Part shown: in pieces, positions 14,844 through 23,351 of the stretch
Numbering within the stretch: the first letter of the stretch is position 1
Layout: every line of letters starts with the position of its first letter
Origin: Clostridia bacterium
Lineage (GTDB): Bacteria > Bacillota > Clostridia > Oscillospirales > Acutalibacteraceae
DNA length: 32,854 nucleotides
Assembly: GCA_017465465.1 (NCBI GenBank)
Contig: JAFTWE010000020.1
Coordinates: 1 to 32,854, forward strand
Direction of reading: 5' to 3'
Translations under genes and position numbers: made by a program
Notes under the pieces: model-generated
Database searches by the model: none
The model's input: the letters and a program-made list of their open reading frames with translations, nothing else
Told to the model about the DNA's origin: nothing

Positions 14844-15680
14844 TTAGTTTATATTTTTCTTTTTGAATATGAGGATGCCTGCAAGGGAGGAAGCTACAGA
14901 CAGCGCAAGTGACATAGGAATTATTCTTGGGGATATTGGCGAGCCCTGATAAATCGGCTCATACATAGAATCAAATTCACAATAAAATCTATTGTTGATT
15001 GTTTCTAACTGACTGACGGGCAAAAAGTCTTCCAGAAATTCATAAGCCTTGATTTCTGCTTCGGTGATTCCGTAGTAATAAGTTGGTCCGTCTAAAGAAA
15101 TAGCCCAATCAACCTCGAACCATACAAAATACATCACGGCAACAACTGCAAAGCAAACAACGAGGGAAATCACTTCATTTTTTATGTTCATGGAAATTGC
15201 CGTGAAAATGCAACAAAGGGATAACAGCGGAAGCAATGAATAAATGAAGCCTTTGAGAATCTCTGCCCTTGAAAAAGCAAAACCGAATTTCAGAGATATC
15301 GCCATCAGATAAACAACCACCATATAAACAGCCACAATAACAGTGCACACAATGAAAACGGTAATCAGGTTAGAAAGATAGATACTTTCGCGCCTTAAGC
15401 CTCGTGTTACTTTGTTTCTTAAAGTGTTGTGGCGGTAGCCTTTACCAATGTAAAAAGACGAGAAAACAGCGCTGATAAAAACAAGATATCCGCCGCAATA
15501 GCTAAAAAGCTCAATATCAGCAAAAGGCATCCAATACGGGTCATAGCCATCTGAATAGCAAGAGTATGAAAAAAGATACTCAAAGTTCATAACAAGAGCA
15601 ACAGCTAACAGACCGAGGATTATTTTTAAGCATAAATCCCTTTTCAGGGTTTTGAAATTTAAAACAAACAGATTACGCAT
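14844..15680 (-). CDS. ABC transporter permease (ABC-2 type)
   Basis: The 278-aa protein has about six hydrophobic segments: near residues 15-35, 50-75, 100-130, 145-170, 175-195 and 255-273. It has the layout of single-gene permeases paired with BcrA-type ATPases, which export peptides, bacitracin-like antibiotics or lipids. The start at 15680 (MRNLFVLNFKTLKRDL) is preceded by GGTGGTGAAAGAG and overlaps the end of the ATPase gene by 8 bases, a sign of translational coupling. The longer frame to 15719 lies inside the ATPase gene and lacks a ribosome binding site. Confidence 0.82.
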   Translation of the reverse strand: MRNLFVLNFKTLKRDLCLKIILGLLAVALVMNFEYLFSYSCYSDGYDPYWMPFADIELFSYCGGYLVFISAVFSSFYIGKGYRHNTLRNKVTRGLRRESIYLSNLITVFIVCTVIVAVYMVVVYLMAISLKFGFAFSRAEILKGFIYSLLPLLSLCCIFTAISMNIKNEVISLVVCFAVVAVMYFVWFEVDWAISLDGPTYYYGITEAEIKAYEFLEDFLPVSQLETINNRFYCEFDSMYEPIYQGSPISPRIIPMSLALSVASSLAGILIFKKKNIN

Positions 15681-16590
15681 CTCTTTCACCACCCACAAGA
15701 TTAACATAGTATGCTTCAAGACTTTCGTTATGCTCGGTAGCCGATATTATATTGCAATTTTCTTTATCAAGAGCAACGGCAACATCAACAATTTTCACAT
15801 CGCCAAAAACATCAGCCTGATTTTCAGAAACGACCTTGTAATCCAGTTCGAGTTTCTTTGCCGCACGCTCAAATGTTTCTATATCGCTGAGCTTATATCT
15901 TGTGCATTTTTTATTGTATGAATTAAGCTCCTCGGCTGTAATTTCTTTGACCATTCTGCCGTCATCCACAAAGCCATAATGTGTAGCTACTCTTGAAAGC
16001 TCGTCAAGTATGTGGCTTGAAATGAGAAAGGTGGTATGCTTTTCTCGGTTGAGCCTTAGAATAAGCTCGCGAAGCTGAATTATTCCCTGGGGGTCAATTC
16101 CGTTGGCAGGTTCATCTAAAATAACGAATTCAGGCTCCCCTGCCAGAGCCATAGCAATCCCCAGACGCTGGCGCATACCCAATGAAAATGTTTTCACTTT
16201 CTTTTTTGATTTTGCGTCAAGCCCCACAGACTTCAAAAGTCCGTCAATGGTATCATAATCAGAAATGCCAATAATTTTATACTGCACCATAAGATTTTCT
16301 CTTGCCGTCAAATCAAGGTCAACTGCAGGTGAATCCACCATAACGCCCATGTTTTTGCGGATTTTTCTGATTGCACGGGAATTATCGCTGTTAATGCCGA
16401 AAAGAGTGTACTGCCCCTTTGACGGTTCCTGCAGACCGCTGACAATACGGATAAGTGTTGTTTTGCCTGCACCGTTTTTGCCCACAAGGCCGTAAATTGC
16501 ACCCTTCGGTACATTCATAGACATATATTTCAGCGCAGGGTTAGTTTTGTAAAATTTAACAATTTTATCTGCAGACAGAATATTTTCCAT
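15673..16590 (-). CDS. ABC transporter ATP-binding protein (BcrA-like)
   Basis: The 305-aa protein has Walker A GLVGKNGAGKTT (residues 34-45), the signature SLGMRQRLGIAMAL (136-149), Walker B FVILDEP (155-161) with DEPANGIDPQG, and the H-loop SSHILDEL. The C-terminal ~90 residues are an accessory domain typical of the BcrA/antibiotic-export group. It powers the permease encoded next. The start at 16590 (MENILSADKIVKFYKTNP) follows CGGAGGG; the frame open to 16626 lacks one. Substrate is unknown; self-protection against peptides or lipid transport are the usual roles. There is no two-component system beside it. Confidence 0.92.
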   Translation of the reverse strand: MENILSADKIVKFYKTNPALKYMSMNVPKGAIYGLVGKNGAGKTTLIRIVSGLQEPSKGQYTLFGINSDNSRAIRKIRKNMGVMVDSPAVDLDLTARENLMVQYKIIGISDYDTIDGLLKSVGLDAKSKKKVKTFSLGMRQRLGIAMALAGEPEFVILDEPANGIDPQGIIQLRELILRLNREKHTTFLISSHILDELSRVATHYGFVDDGRMVKEITAEELNSYNKKCTRYKLSDIETFERAAKKLELDYKVVSENQADVFGDVKIVDVAVALDKENCNIISATEHNESLEAYYVNLVGGERDA

Positions 16591-16614
16591 ATAATCCCTC
16601 CGATTTTTCAACAG

Positions 16615-16643
16615 TATATAACTCAAGTATTTAATAACAGCAA
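16615..16643 (-). promoter_or_regulatory. Promoter of the ABC transporter operon
   Basis: TTGCTG (16638-16643), a 17-base spacer and TATATA (16615-16620) lie on the minus strand about 25 bases upstream of the ATPase start. They fall in the gap after the Cdd1-like gene, so the transporter has a promoter of its own. Confidence 0.6.
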
Positions 16644-16669
16644 AGAAAAAATAAAGAACAGATTAAGTT

Positions 16670-17005
16670 TTAACCTTTATACATCTGTGCAAGCTGTTCA
16701 ATGTCAGTTATTTCATCATCTGAGGTTTCGTCCTTCCAATACCACCAATGAAGCTTTTTTGGGTCGGCTGTTTTAACGGTGGAATAGTAAATTGCACAAC
16801 GGAAGCCGTAGAGAATTGATTTTTCAGCCACCTGCCCTCTTTTAATGCTCAGCTCGTAATACATTTCTTCGGCATCCTTACCCTTTAACTGAGTTGTGTT
16901 TTCAAATCCAAGCTCGGCTAACGCGGCAACACATTCTTCCTCAATACCGGGAATTTGGGATATTATTTCTGTTTTAGACGATTTTTTCTTTTTATTAAAC
17001 CACAT
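16670..17005 (-). CDS. Cdd1-family helix-hairpin-helix protein
   Basis: The 111-aa protein begins with a basic stretch (MWFNKKKKSSKTE). A helix-hairpin-helix-like unit follows (ISQIPGIEEECVAALAELGF, NTTQLKGKDAEEMYYELSIK), then LYGFRCAIYYSTVKTADPKKL and HWWYWKDE. This is the pattern of the Cdd1 family named from the C. difficile toxin locus border. The family is widespread and has no established role; the HhH unit suggests nucleic-acid binding. The start at 17005 has GGAG 8 bases upstream; the open frame runs further to 17044 without a better site. It is divergent from trmB. Confidence 0.75.
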   Translation of the reverse strand: MWFNKKKKSSKTEIISQIPGIEEECVAALAELGFENTTQLKGKDAEEMYYELSIKRGQVAEKSILYGFRCAIYYSTVKTADPKKLHWWYWKDETSDDEITDIEQLAQMYKG

Positions 17006-17101
17006 TTTCAGCACTCCGTATCTTGACGATTGTCCCTCTTTCATTTAAAATATTGTAGCATTATGTAAATCTAATTTCAATAAATTTCAGAGGTTTTATT
17101 T

Positions 17102-17770
17102 ATGAGAATGAGAAGAAAAAAGAATCTTGACAAGCGTTTGTCAGAATGCGGCAATGTTTTTGAGATATACACAGAAGACAGAAACTTCCTTGAAGCCATT
17201 AAAGAAAAGGAATATTTTGACTTTGAAAAGATTTTCGGCAACAGCAATCCCCTTGTGCTTGAGGTAGGCTGCGGCAAGGGTCAGTTTGCCTGCGAATGGG
17301 CAAAGGCTCACCCTGATTATAATGTTATTGCAGTTGAAAAGTTCGGCAATGTTATTGTTCAGGCTTGTGAAAAAGCAGAAGAAATGGGGCTTAAGAATGT
17401 TTTCTTTGTTAAAGGCAATGCAGAATATCTGCCCCGATATATTCCCGACGGAGTGATTGAAAGGGTGTTTCTCAACTTCTCATGCCCCTTCCCCAAAAAC
17501 AGGCATGAGGTTCACCGCCTGACACACAAGAGATTTCTTGACATTTATAAAATGTTGCTTGCACAGGGCGGAGAAATTCACCAGAAAACCGACAACATGA
17601 AGCTTTTTGAGTTTTCTGTTCAGTCTTTTTCCGAAAACGGATTTGCGCTTAAGAATGTATCTCTCGACCTTCACAACAGCGGGATTGAAGACAATATTGT
17701 TACCGAATACGAGCACAGATTTTCTTCAATGGGTATGCCGATTTACCGACTTGAGGCATATTTAAAATAA
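17102..17770 (+). CDS. trmB: tRNA (guanine-N7-)-methyltransferase
   Basis: The 222-aa protein methylates G46 in the tRNA variable loop using S-adenosylmethionine. The SAM site LEVGCGKGQFACEWA (residues 53-67) and the C-terminal KTDNMKLFEFS match TrmB. The catalytic/tRNA segment reads NFSCPFPKNRHEVHRLT (125-141), where most family members have xPDPWPKxRH. So Cys128 stands where the conserved Asp is normal and Phe130 where Trp is normal. The rest of the motif is intact. AGAGG precedes the ATG. It is probably monocistronic or leads the following run of genes; no terminator is visible before hom. Confidence 0.88.
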   Translation: MRMRRKKNLDKRLSECGNVFEIYTEDRNFLEAIKEKEYFDFEKIFGNSNPLVLEVGCGKGQFACEWAKAHPDYNVIAVEKFGNVIVQACEKAEEMGLKNVFFVKGNAEYLPRYIPDGVIERVFLNFSCPFPKNRHEVHRLTHKRFLDIYKMLLAQGGEIHQKTDNMKLFEFSVQSFSENGFALKNVSLDLHNSGIEDNIVTEYEHRFSSMGMPIYRLEAYLK

Positions 17771-17860
17771 AATATAATTTTTTTGCTAAAAAGTCTTTAT
17801 TATTTTGGATTTATATGATAGAATAACTCTATTGTGAAGTATTATGTTCAAAAGGAGTGA

Positions 17861-19105
17861 ATGGTTATGTATATAGCTATTATGGGATACGGCACTGTCG
17901 GTTCAGGCGTTGCCGAGGTTATATCAAACAATCACGACAGCATTGTTAAAAAGAGTTCACAAGCTGAGCTTGAGGTTAAATATATTCTCGATTTGAGAGA
18001 TTTCCCCGGCGATGTTAATGAAAGCAAGATGGTTAAGGATTTTAATATTATCCTTAATGACCCTGAGGTTAAGGTTGTTGTTGAAACAATGGGAGGTCTC
18101 CACCCTGCTTATGAATTTGTTTCTTCTTGCCTTAAGGCCGGCAAAAGTGTTGTTACATCTAACAAAGAGCTTGTTGCCGCCAAGGGTGATGAATTACTTG
18201 CAATCGCTAAAGAAAAGAATGCCAACTTCCTGTTTGAGGCAAGCGTTGGCGGCGGTATTCCCATTATCCGCCCAATCAGCCAGTGCCTTGCAGCCAACAG
18301 AATTGACGAAATTGCAGGTATTCTCAACGGCACAACCAACTTCATTTTAACAATGATGATTGATAAAAATATGAGCTTTGAAGATGCTTTGAAGCTCGCC
18401 CAGGACAACGGCTACGCTGAAAAGGACCCGACTGCTGATGTTGAGGGTCACGATGCTTGCCGTAAAATCTGCATTCTTGCCGCTTTGTGCTTTGGTAAGC
18501 ATGTATATCCCGATGCGGTTTATACAGAAGGCATTACCAAAATTACTTTGACCGATGTTGAATATGTCCGCTCTTGGGGCGGAGTAATCAAGCTCATCGG
18601 CAGAGCCAAGAGATTGAGCGAGGATAAAATTTCAGCTATAGTAAGCCCTGCCCTTGTTAAAAACGGCAGTCAGCTTGCAAGCGTAAACGATGTTTTCAAT
18701 GCAATCCTTGTCAGAGGCGACGCAACAGGTGATGTTGTTTTTTACGGCAAGGGCGCAGGTAAGCTCCCCACCGCCTCTGCGGTTGTTGCCGATGTTATTG
18801 ACTGCGCAAGAAACATCGAAAAGCGCAAGGATTTTGGCTGGGAAAGCGGAACAGAGAATTATGTTGTTGATTATAATGAACTTGAAACCGCTTTGTATGT
18901 AAGAGCAAAAACCGATGACAAAGCAAATGCAGTTGAAGCATTGAAGGCTGTTTTCGGTGAAATTGAAATTCTTTCAAGAGAAAATGCAGAAGCTGATGAG
19001 CTTGCATTTGTTACCCCGTCGGGCGCAGAAAAAGAGCTTAACTCAAAGCTTGAAGGCGTTGATAAACTCAGCGTTCTTTCAAAAATCAGAGTAGTAGATT
19101 ATTGA
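17861..19105 (+). CDS. hom: Homoserine dehydrogenase
   Basis: The protein of about 412-414 aa reduces aspartate semialdehyde to homoserine with NAD(P)H, the branch step to threonine and methionine. It has GYGTVGSGV at the N-terminus, SNKELVAAKGDEL, the catalytic region FEASVGGGIPIIRPI and ILNGTTNFIL, DPTADVEGHDACRKICIL, and a C-terminal ACT-like domain for feedback control. Two starts are possible, ATG 17861 or ATG 17867. AAGGAGTG ends only 2 bases before the first, so 17867 (MYIAIMGYG) may be the true one. lysC follows 21 bases after the stop. Confidence 0.93.
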   Translation: MVMYIAIMGYGTVGSGVAEVISNNHDSIVKKSSQAELEVKYILDLRDFPGDVNESKMVKDFNIILNDPEVKVVVETMGGLHPAYEFVSSCLKAGKSVVTSNKELVAAKGDELLAIAKEKNANFLFEASVGGGIPIIRPISQCLAANRIDEIAGILNGTTNFILTMMIDKNMSFEDALKLAQDNGYAEKDPTADVEGHDACRKICILAALCFGKHVYPDAVYTEGITKITLTDVEYVRSWGGVIKLIGRAKRLSEDKISAIVSPALVKNGSQLASVNDVFNAILVRGDATGDVVFYGKGAGKLPTASAVVADVIDCARNIEKRKDFGWESGTENYVVDYNELETALYVRAKTDDKANAVEALKAVFGEIEILSRENAEADELAFVTPSGAEKELNSKLEGVDKLSVLSKIRVVDY

Positions 19106-19126
19106 TATTAGTAGGTGAATAAAGTT

Positions 19127-20335
19127 ATGGGTCTTATTGTTCAGAAATTCGGCGGCAGCTCAGTTGCCAACGCCGAGCGCGTTATGAATGTAGCAAAGAT
19201 TGTTACAGATACGTACAAGCAGGGCAATGATGTTGTTGTGGTTGTTTCAGCTCAGGGTGACACAACTGACGACCTTATTGCAAAAGCTAAAGAAATTAAC
19301 GAAAACGCAACAAAAAGAGAAATGGATATGCTCCTTGCAAGCGGTGAGCAGATTTCTATTGCATTGCTTGCTATGGCTATTCAGTCAATGGGCTTCCCCG
19401 TTATTTCTCTTTTAGGCTGGCAGGCAGGTTTTTCAACAAACTCTGTTTATTCTGCCGCAAGAATCAGAAAGATTAACACTGACCGCCTTAAAATGGAGCT
19501 TGGTAACAAGAAGATTGTTGTTGTTGCAGGCTTCCAGGGTCTTAACGACAAGGAAGATATCACAACCCTCGGCCGCGGCGGCTCAGACACAAGCGCTGTT
19601 GCTATTGCTTCAGCTCTTCAGGCAGATAAATGCCAGATTTTTACAGATGTTGACGGTGTTTACACCGCTGACCCCAGAAAAGTTAAAAACGCCAAAAAGC
19701 TTCAGGAAATCACTTATGATGAAATGCTTGAGCTTGCAACTCTCGGTGCACAGGTTCTCAACAACCGTTCAGTTGAAATGGCTAAAAAATACAATGTTGA
19801 GCTTGAAGTTATTTCAAGCCTTAATCCAATTCCAGGCACAATAGTCAAGGAGGTTGCTAAAATGGAAAAAATGCTCGTTAGAGGTGTTACTAAAGACACC
19901 GATGTTGCCCGTATCTCAATCGTAGGTCTTACCGATGTTCCCGGTATTGCTTTCAAAATCTTCTCAAAGCTTGCCGCTAAGGACATCAATGTTGATATTA
20001 TTCTTCAGTCTGTTGGCAGAAACAATACAAAGGACATTGCTTTTACAGTTTCAAAAGACAACGCTCCTGTTGCTATTCAGGCTCTTCGTGACCTCCCCTT
20101 TGTTGATGAGGACCTTCCCATTGAATGTGACACAGATGTTGCAAAGGTTTCAGTTGTTGGTGCAGGTATGGAAACACACCCCGGCACAGCTTCTAAGATG
20201 TTTGAGGCTCTTTACAACAACGACATCAACATTCAGATGATTTCAACAAGTGAAATCAAGATTTCAGTTCTCATTGATGCAAAGGATGCTGATAAGGCAG
20301 TTATCGCTGTTCATGACGCATTTCTCGGCGCTTAA
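19127..20335 (+). CDS. lysC: Aspartate kinase
   Basis: The 402-aa protein phosphorylates aspartate, the first step to lysine, threonine and methionine. It shows VQKFGGSSVAN at the N-terminus, ASGEQISIALLAMA, TLGRGGSDTSAVAIA and TDVDGVYTADPR. Two C-terminal ACT domains follow (VARISIVGLTDVPGIAFKIF, and VAKVSVVGAGMETHPG with INIQMISTSEIKISVLI), where an amino-acid inhibitor would bind. ATG 19127 with AGTAGGTGA before it fits better than the in-frame GTG at 19115. It sits between hom and a DUF3048 lipoprotein gene in one run. Confidence 0.95.
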   Translation: MGLIVQKFGGSSVANAERVMNVAKIVTDTYKQGNDVVVVVSAQGDTTDDLIAKAKEINENATKREMDMLLASGEQISIALLAMAIQSMGFPVISLLGWQAGFSTNSVYSAARIRKINTDRLKMELGNKKIVVVAGFQGLNDKEDITTLGRGGSDTSAVAIASALQADKCQIFTDVDGVYTADPRKVKNAKKLQEITYDEMLELATLGAQVLNNRSVEMAKKYNVELEVISSLNPIPGTIVKEVAKMEKMLVRGVTKDTDVARISIVGLTDVPGIAFKIFSKLAAKDINVDIILQSVGRNNTKDIAFTVSKDNAPVAIQALRDLPFVDEDLPIECDTDVAKVSVVGAGMETHPGTASKMFEALYNNDINIQMISTSEIKISVLIDAKDADKAVIAVHDAFLGA

Positions 20336-20358
20336 TCATCAGCGAAAGGTTGAAACTG

Positions 20359-21447
20359 ATGGACTTTAAAAAAGCGATTAAAAACACTCTTTGCTGTGCC
20401 TTGGCAGGTGTTATGCTTTTTGGCTGCACCGCCTGCGGCAGTAAGGACGACGAAACTACCACCACAACAACATCAACCACACAGTCAACTACCGAAACCA
20501 CCACCGCCGATTTGGGCAATATGAACCCACTTACCGGTGAATACGGACTCAGCGACGATGCAGTTGGCGACAGACCTATTGCAGTGGTTGTTGAAAACTC
20601 GGCAGCCGCAAGACCTCAGTGGGGTCTTTCCTCCCCTGATGTGCTCGTTGAAGGTGTTGTTGAGGGCGGAATTACAAGAATGCTTCTTCTTTATTCCGAT
20701 GTTAACGAAATCCCCAAGGTTGGCCCAATCCGTTCTGCAAGACACGACTTTGTTGAATTTGCAGAATGCTTTGATGCAATTTTTGTTCACTGCGGTTGGA
20801 GTATCTACGCAGAAAAGAAGATTAAAAATGACGGTGTAAACAACCTTAACGGAATTCAGAACTACACCCCTAAGTTCTTCTACCGTGACTCTTCAAGAGC
20901 TCACAAGGGAACTGAGCATACCGGATACTCAAACGGCAAATACATCAGCGCAACAGTTGATGCAGTGGATTACAGAACTACTGTTAAGCAGGGCTATGAA
21001 AGCGTTCTCGGCTTTGTTGCCTATGATTCAGCAGTTACTCCTGCAAATACCTGTAATAATATTTCTTTCCAGTATTCAAGCTCTGCTAAGTATTCTATGA
21101 AATATAATCAGGACGACGGTCAGTATTACACCTATCTCGGCTCAAATGCCAGAAAAGATGCTGACGGAGTTCACCTTAACTACAAGAATGTGCTTGTGCT
21201 TTATTGCAATGTTAATTCTATGGGTGACTCAAAGGGCTGTGTTGATATGAAGCTTGAAAACGCCAACACAGGCTATTATATTTCAAACGGCGGCTATGAA
21301 GAGATTAGCTGGACCAAGAACGGCAGTGCCTCCTCTTCAAAGCTTGTAATTAAGAAAAACAACGGTGAAGCTCTCACCATGAACCCCGGTAACACATACA
21401 TTGCGCTTGTTCCCACATCACAGAAGAGCGCAACATCCATAGCATAA
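20359..21447 (+). CDS. DUF3048 (YerB-like) lipoprotein
   Basis: The 362-aa protein begins with a signal peptide and lipobox (CCALAGVMLFGCTACG) and a Thr-rich linker, so it is lipid-anchored on the cell surface. NPLTGEYGLSDDAVGDRPIA, VVENSAAARPQWGLSSPDVL, VEGGITRMLLLYSD and KVGPIRSARHDFVEF are characteristic of the DUF3048/YerB family, whose function is not established. The length is typical. ATG 20359 follows GAAAGG; a TTG at 20350 is an unlikely alternative. It lies within the hom-lysC-argF run without a terminator on either side, which is an unexpected partner for amino-acid genes. Confidence 0.88.
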   Translation: MDFKKAIKNTLCCALAGVMLFGCTACGSKDDETTTTTTSTTQSTTETTTADLGNMNPLTGEYGLSDDAVGDRPIAVVVENSAAARPQWGLSSPDVLVEGVVEGGITRMLLLYSDVNEIPKVGPIRSARHDFVEFAECFDAIFVHCGWSIYAEKKIKNDGVNNLNGIQNYTPKFFYRDSSRAHKGTEHTGYSNGKYISATVDAVDYRTTVKQGYESVLGFVAYDSAVTPANTCNNISFQYSSSAKYSMKYNQDDGQYYTYLGSNARKDADGVHLNYKNVLVLYCNVNSMGDSKGCVDMKLENANTGYYISNGGYEEISWTKNGSASSSKLVIKKNNGEALTMNPGNTYIALVPTSQKSATSIA

Positions 21448-21469
21448 GTCGCGTCTTTGCCGACTTAAT
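21439..21469 (+). other. Small inverted repeat between the DUF3048 gene and argF
   Basis: TAAGTCG and CGACTTA form a 7-bp perfect stem with loop CGTCTTTGC that overlaps the DUF3048 stop codon. It is followed by ATTATC and not by a T-run, so it is more likely a 3'-end or RNA-stability structure than a full terminator. Confidence 0.35.
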
Positions 21470-21486
21470 TATCAAAGGTGAATCTA

Positions 21487-22470
21487 ATGAATTTAAAAGG
21501 CAGAAATTTTTTAAAGCTTCTTGACTTTACAAGTGAAGAAATTGCTTATCTCATTGACCTTGCCGCTGAGCTTAAGGCAAAGAAAAAGGCAGGTATTCTT
21601 CACGATGATTTCAGGGGCAAGAACATAGCTCTTATTTTTGAAAAAACAAGCACAAGAACCCGTTGCAGCTTTGAGGTTGCGGCTCACGATTTGGGACTTG
21701 GTACAACATACCTTGACCCCAAAAGCTCTCAGATTGGCAAAAAAGAGAGCATTGCCGACACTGCTCGTGTTCTCGGCGGTATGTTTGACGGCATTGAATA
21801 CCGCGGCTTCGGCCAGGAAATTGTTGAAGCCCTTGCAAAATATGCAGGTGTACCCGTCTGGAACGGACTTACCAACGAATTTCACCCCACTCAGATTCTT
21901 GCCGATTTTCTTACAATAAGAGAGCATTTCGGTTATCTTAAAGGCATTAACTTTGTTTATATGGGTGATGCCAGGTACAATATGGGTAATTCCCTTATGG
22001 TTGGTTGCGCCAAAATGGGCCTTAATTTCACCGCTTGCGCCCCTGAGGAGTACTTCCCCGACAAGGAGCTTATTGCTCAGTGCGAAGAAATTGCCAAAGA
22101 AAGCGGTGCAGAGCTTCGCTTTATAACCGACCCTATGGAAGCTACAAAAAATGCCGATGTAATTTACACCGACGTCTGGGTTTCTATGGGTGAGCCTGAC
22201 GAAGTCTGGAAGGAACGCCTTGACGCTCTTCTCCCCTATCAGGTTAATAAAAAGCTTATGGACAACGCAAGCGAAAAGTGTGTATTTATGCACTGCCTGC
22301 CTGCTTATCACGACCTTAAAACCGAAGTTGGCAAAACTGTTGGAGAAAAGTTCGGTCTTACTGAGCTTGAGGTAACCGACGAAGTATTTGAAAGCGAAAA
22401 ATCAATCGTATTTAAAGAAGCTGAAAACAGAATGCACACCATCAAGGCTGTTATCGCCGCAACGGTGTGA
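21487..22470 (+). CDS. argF: Ornithine carbamoyltransferase
   Basis: The 327-aa protein makes citrulline from ornithine and carbamoyl phosphate, or works in reverse. It has the carbamoyl-phosphate motif [20 protein letters not shown], the [11 protein letters not shown] loop, the ornithine-specific SMG loop ([11 protein letters not shown]) and [10 protein letters not shown]. These separate it from aspartate carbamoyltransferase. ATG 21487 with AAAGGTG before it is preferred over GTG 21478. No other arginine gene is present in the window. It directly precedes the six-gene cluster by 38 bases, so it may share that transcript. Confidence 0.95.
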   Translation: MNLKGRNFLKLLDFTSEEIAYLIDLAAELKAKKKAGILHDDFRGKNIALIFEKTSTRTRCSFEVAAHDLGLGTTYLDPKSSQIGKKESIADTARVLGGMFDGIEYRGFGQEIVEALAKYAGVPVWNGLTNEFHPTQILADFLTIREHFGYLKGINFVYMGDARYNMGNSLMVGCAKMGLNFTACAPEEYFPDKELIAQCEEIAKESGAELRFITDPMEATKNADVIYTDVWVSMGEPDEVWKERLDALLPYQVNKKLMDNASEKCVFMHCLPAYHDLKTEVGKTVGEKFGLTELEVTDEVFESEKSIVFKEAENRMHTIKAVIAATV

Positions 22471-22508
22471 GGTTGATTTCAGAATTTTAAGAAAGGATGT
22501 GAGGGATT

Positions 22509-23351
22509 ATGCCGATGAAGCTGTTTTATATTACAAACAAGCTTGAGGTTGCTTTAATAGCAGAGAAATACGGCGTTGACCGCATCTGGGTTGACCTTGA
22601 AACTCTCGGCAAAGCCGAAAGACAAAAGAATATGGACTCAGTTAAATCCCATCACAGCATTAAGGATATACGCACCATTTCAAAGCTCCTTTCAAAATCC
22701 GAGCTTATGGTGCGCGTTAACCCTTGGAACGAAAACTCTGTTGACGAAATAGAAAAAGTTATTGCCGCAGGGGCTGACAGAATTATGCTCCCTATGTGGA
22801 AATCCTTTGAAGAAGCAGATGCTTTTTTGAGAGCAGTCAATAAAAGAGTTAAGACAAACCTGTTGCTTGAAACAAAAGAAGCTGTTGAGTGCCTTGATGA
22901 AATTCTTGAGCATCCCCTTCTTGAAGAAATTCACATCGGTCTTAATGACCTGCACCTCAGCTACGGCCTTACATTTATGTTTGAGCTTATCCCCAACGGT
23001 ATGGTTGAAGCTCTTTGCAAAAAAATCAGGGCTAAGGGCATCCCCTACGGTTTTGGCGGCATTGCCCGCCTTGGAGAAGGACTTTTGCCTGCTGAGAAAA
23101 TTATAGTTGAGCATCACAGAGTAGGCTCAACTATGGCTAATCTTTCAAGAAGCTTCTGCAACACCGATAAGGTTGCAGACCTGAGCGAAGTGGAAAAGGT
23201 TTTTGCCGAAAATATGCAGAAAATCCGCGATTACGAAAAAACCTTAACCAATATTTCTGAGGAGGAATATGAAGAAAACTCCAAGGAAATCAAAAAATGC
23301 GTCAGAATTATTGTTGCAACCATCAAGGAGCGAAGAGAATGCTCAGATTAA
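22509..23351 (+). CDS. HpcH/HpaI-type aldolase/citrate lyase family protein
   Basis: The 280-aa protein has the TIM-barrel pattern of the HpcH/HpaI family: DRIWVDLETLGK early, then LMVRVNPWNENSVDEIEKVI, AAGADRIMLPMWKSFEEADA, NLLLETKEAVECLDEI and EEIHIGLNDLHLSYG. The acidic residues in the last two motifs match the metal site that binds pyruvate- or oxaloacetate-like substrates. Members make or cleave carbon-carbon bonds next to a 2-oxo acid. The substrate is unknown. It overlaps the next gene by 13 bases, so the pair is translationally coupled. ATG 22509 or 22515 could be the start. Confidence 0.8.
   Translation: MPMKLFYITNKLEVALIAEKYGVDRIWVDLETLGKAERQKNMDSVKSHHSIKDIRTISKLLSKSELMVRVNPWNENSVDEIEKVIAAGADRIMLPMWKSFEEADAFLRAVNKRVKTNLLLETKEAVECLDEILEHPLLEEIHIGLNDLHLSYGLTFMFELIPNGMVEALCKKIRAKGIPYGFGGIARLGEGLLPAEKIIVEHHRVGSTMANLSRSFCNTDKVADLSEVEKVFAENMQKIRDYEKTLTNISEEEYEENSKEIKKCVRIIVATIKERRECSD

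Noticed and set aside
17771..17866. Riboswitch or T-box leader before hom and lysC
   Set aside because: The gap is under 100 bases, AT-rich and shows no conserved T-box or lysine-riboswitch element or terminator hairpin.
21511..22311. 266-codon antisense frame inside argF
   Set aside because: argF is certain from its motifs; the antisense frame has no start signal and its protein is low-complexity Phe/Lys/Cys-rich, as expected from the reverse of a real gene.
22692..23117. 141-codon antisense frame in the aldolase gene
   Set aside because: The plus-strand aldolase has clear family motifs and tight operon spacing; the antisense frame has neither.
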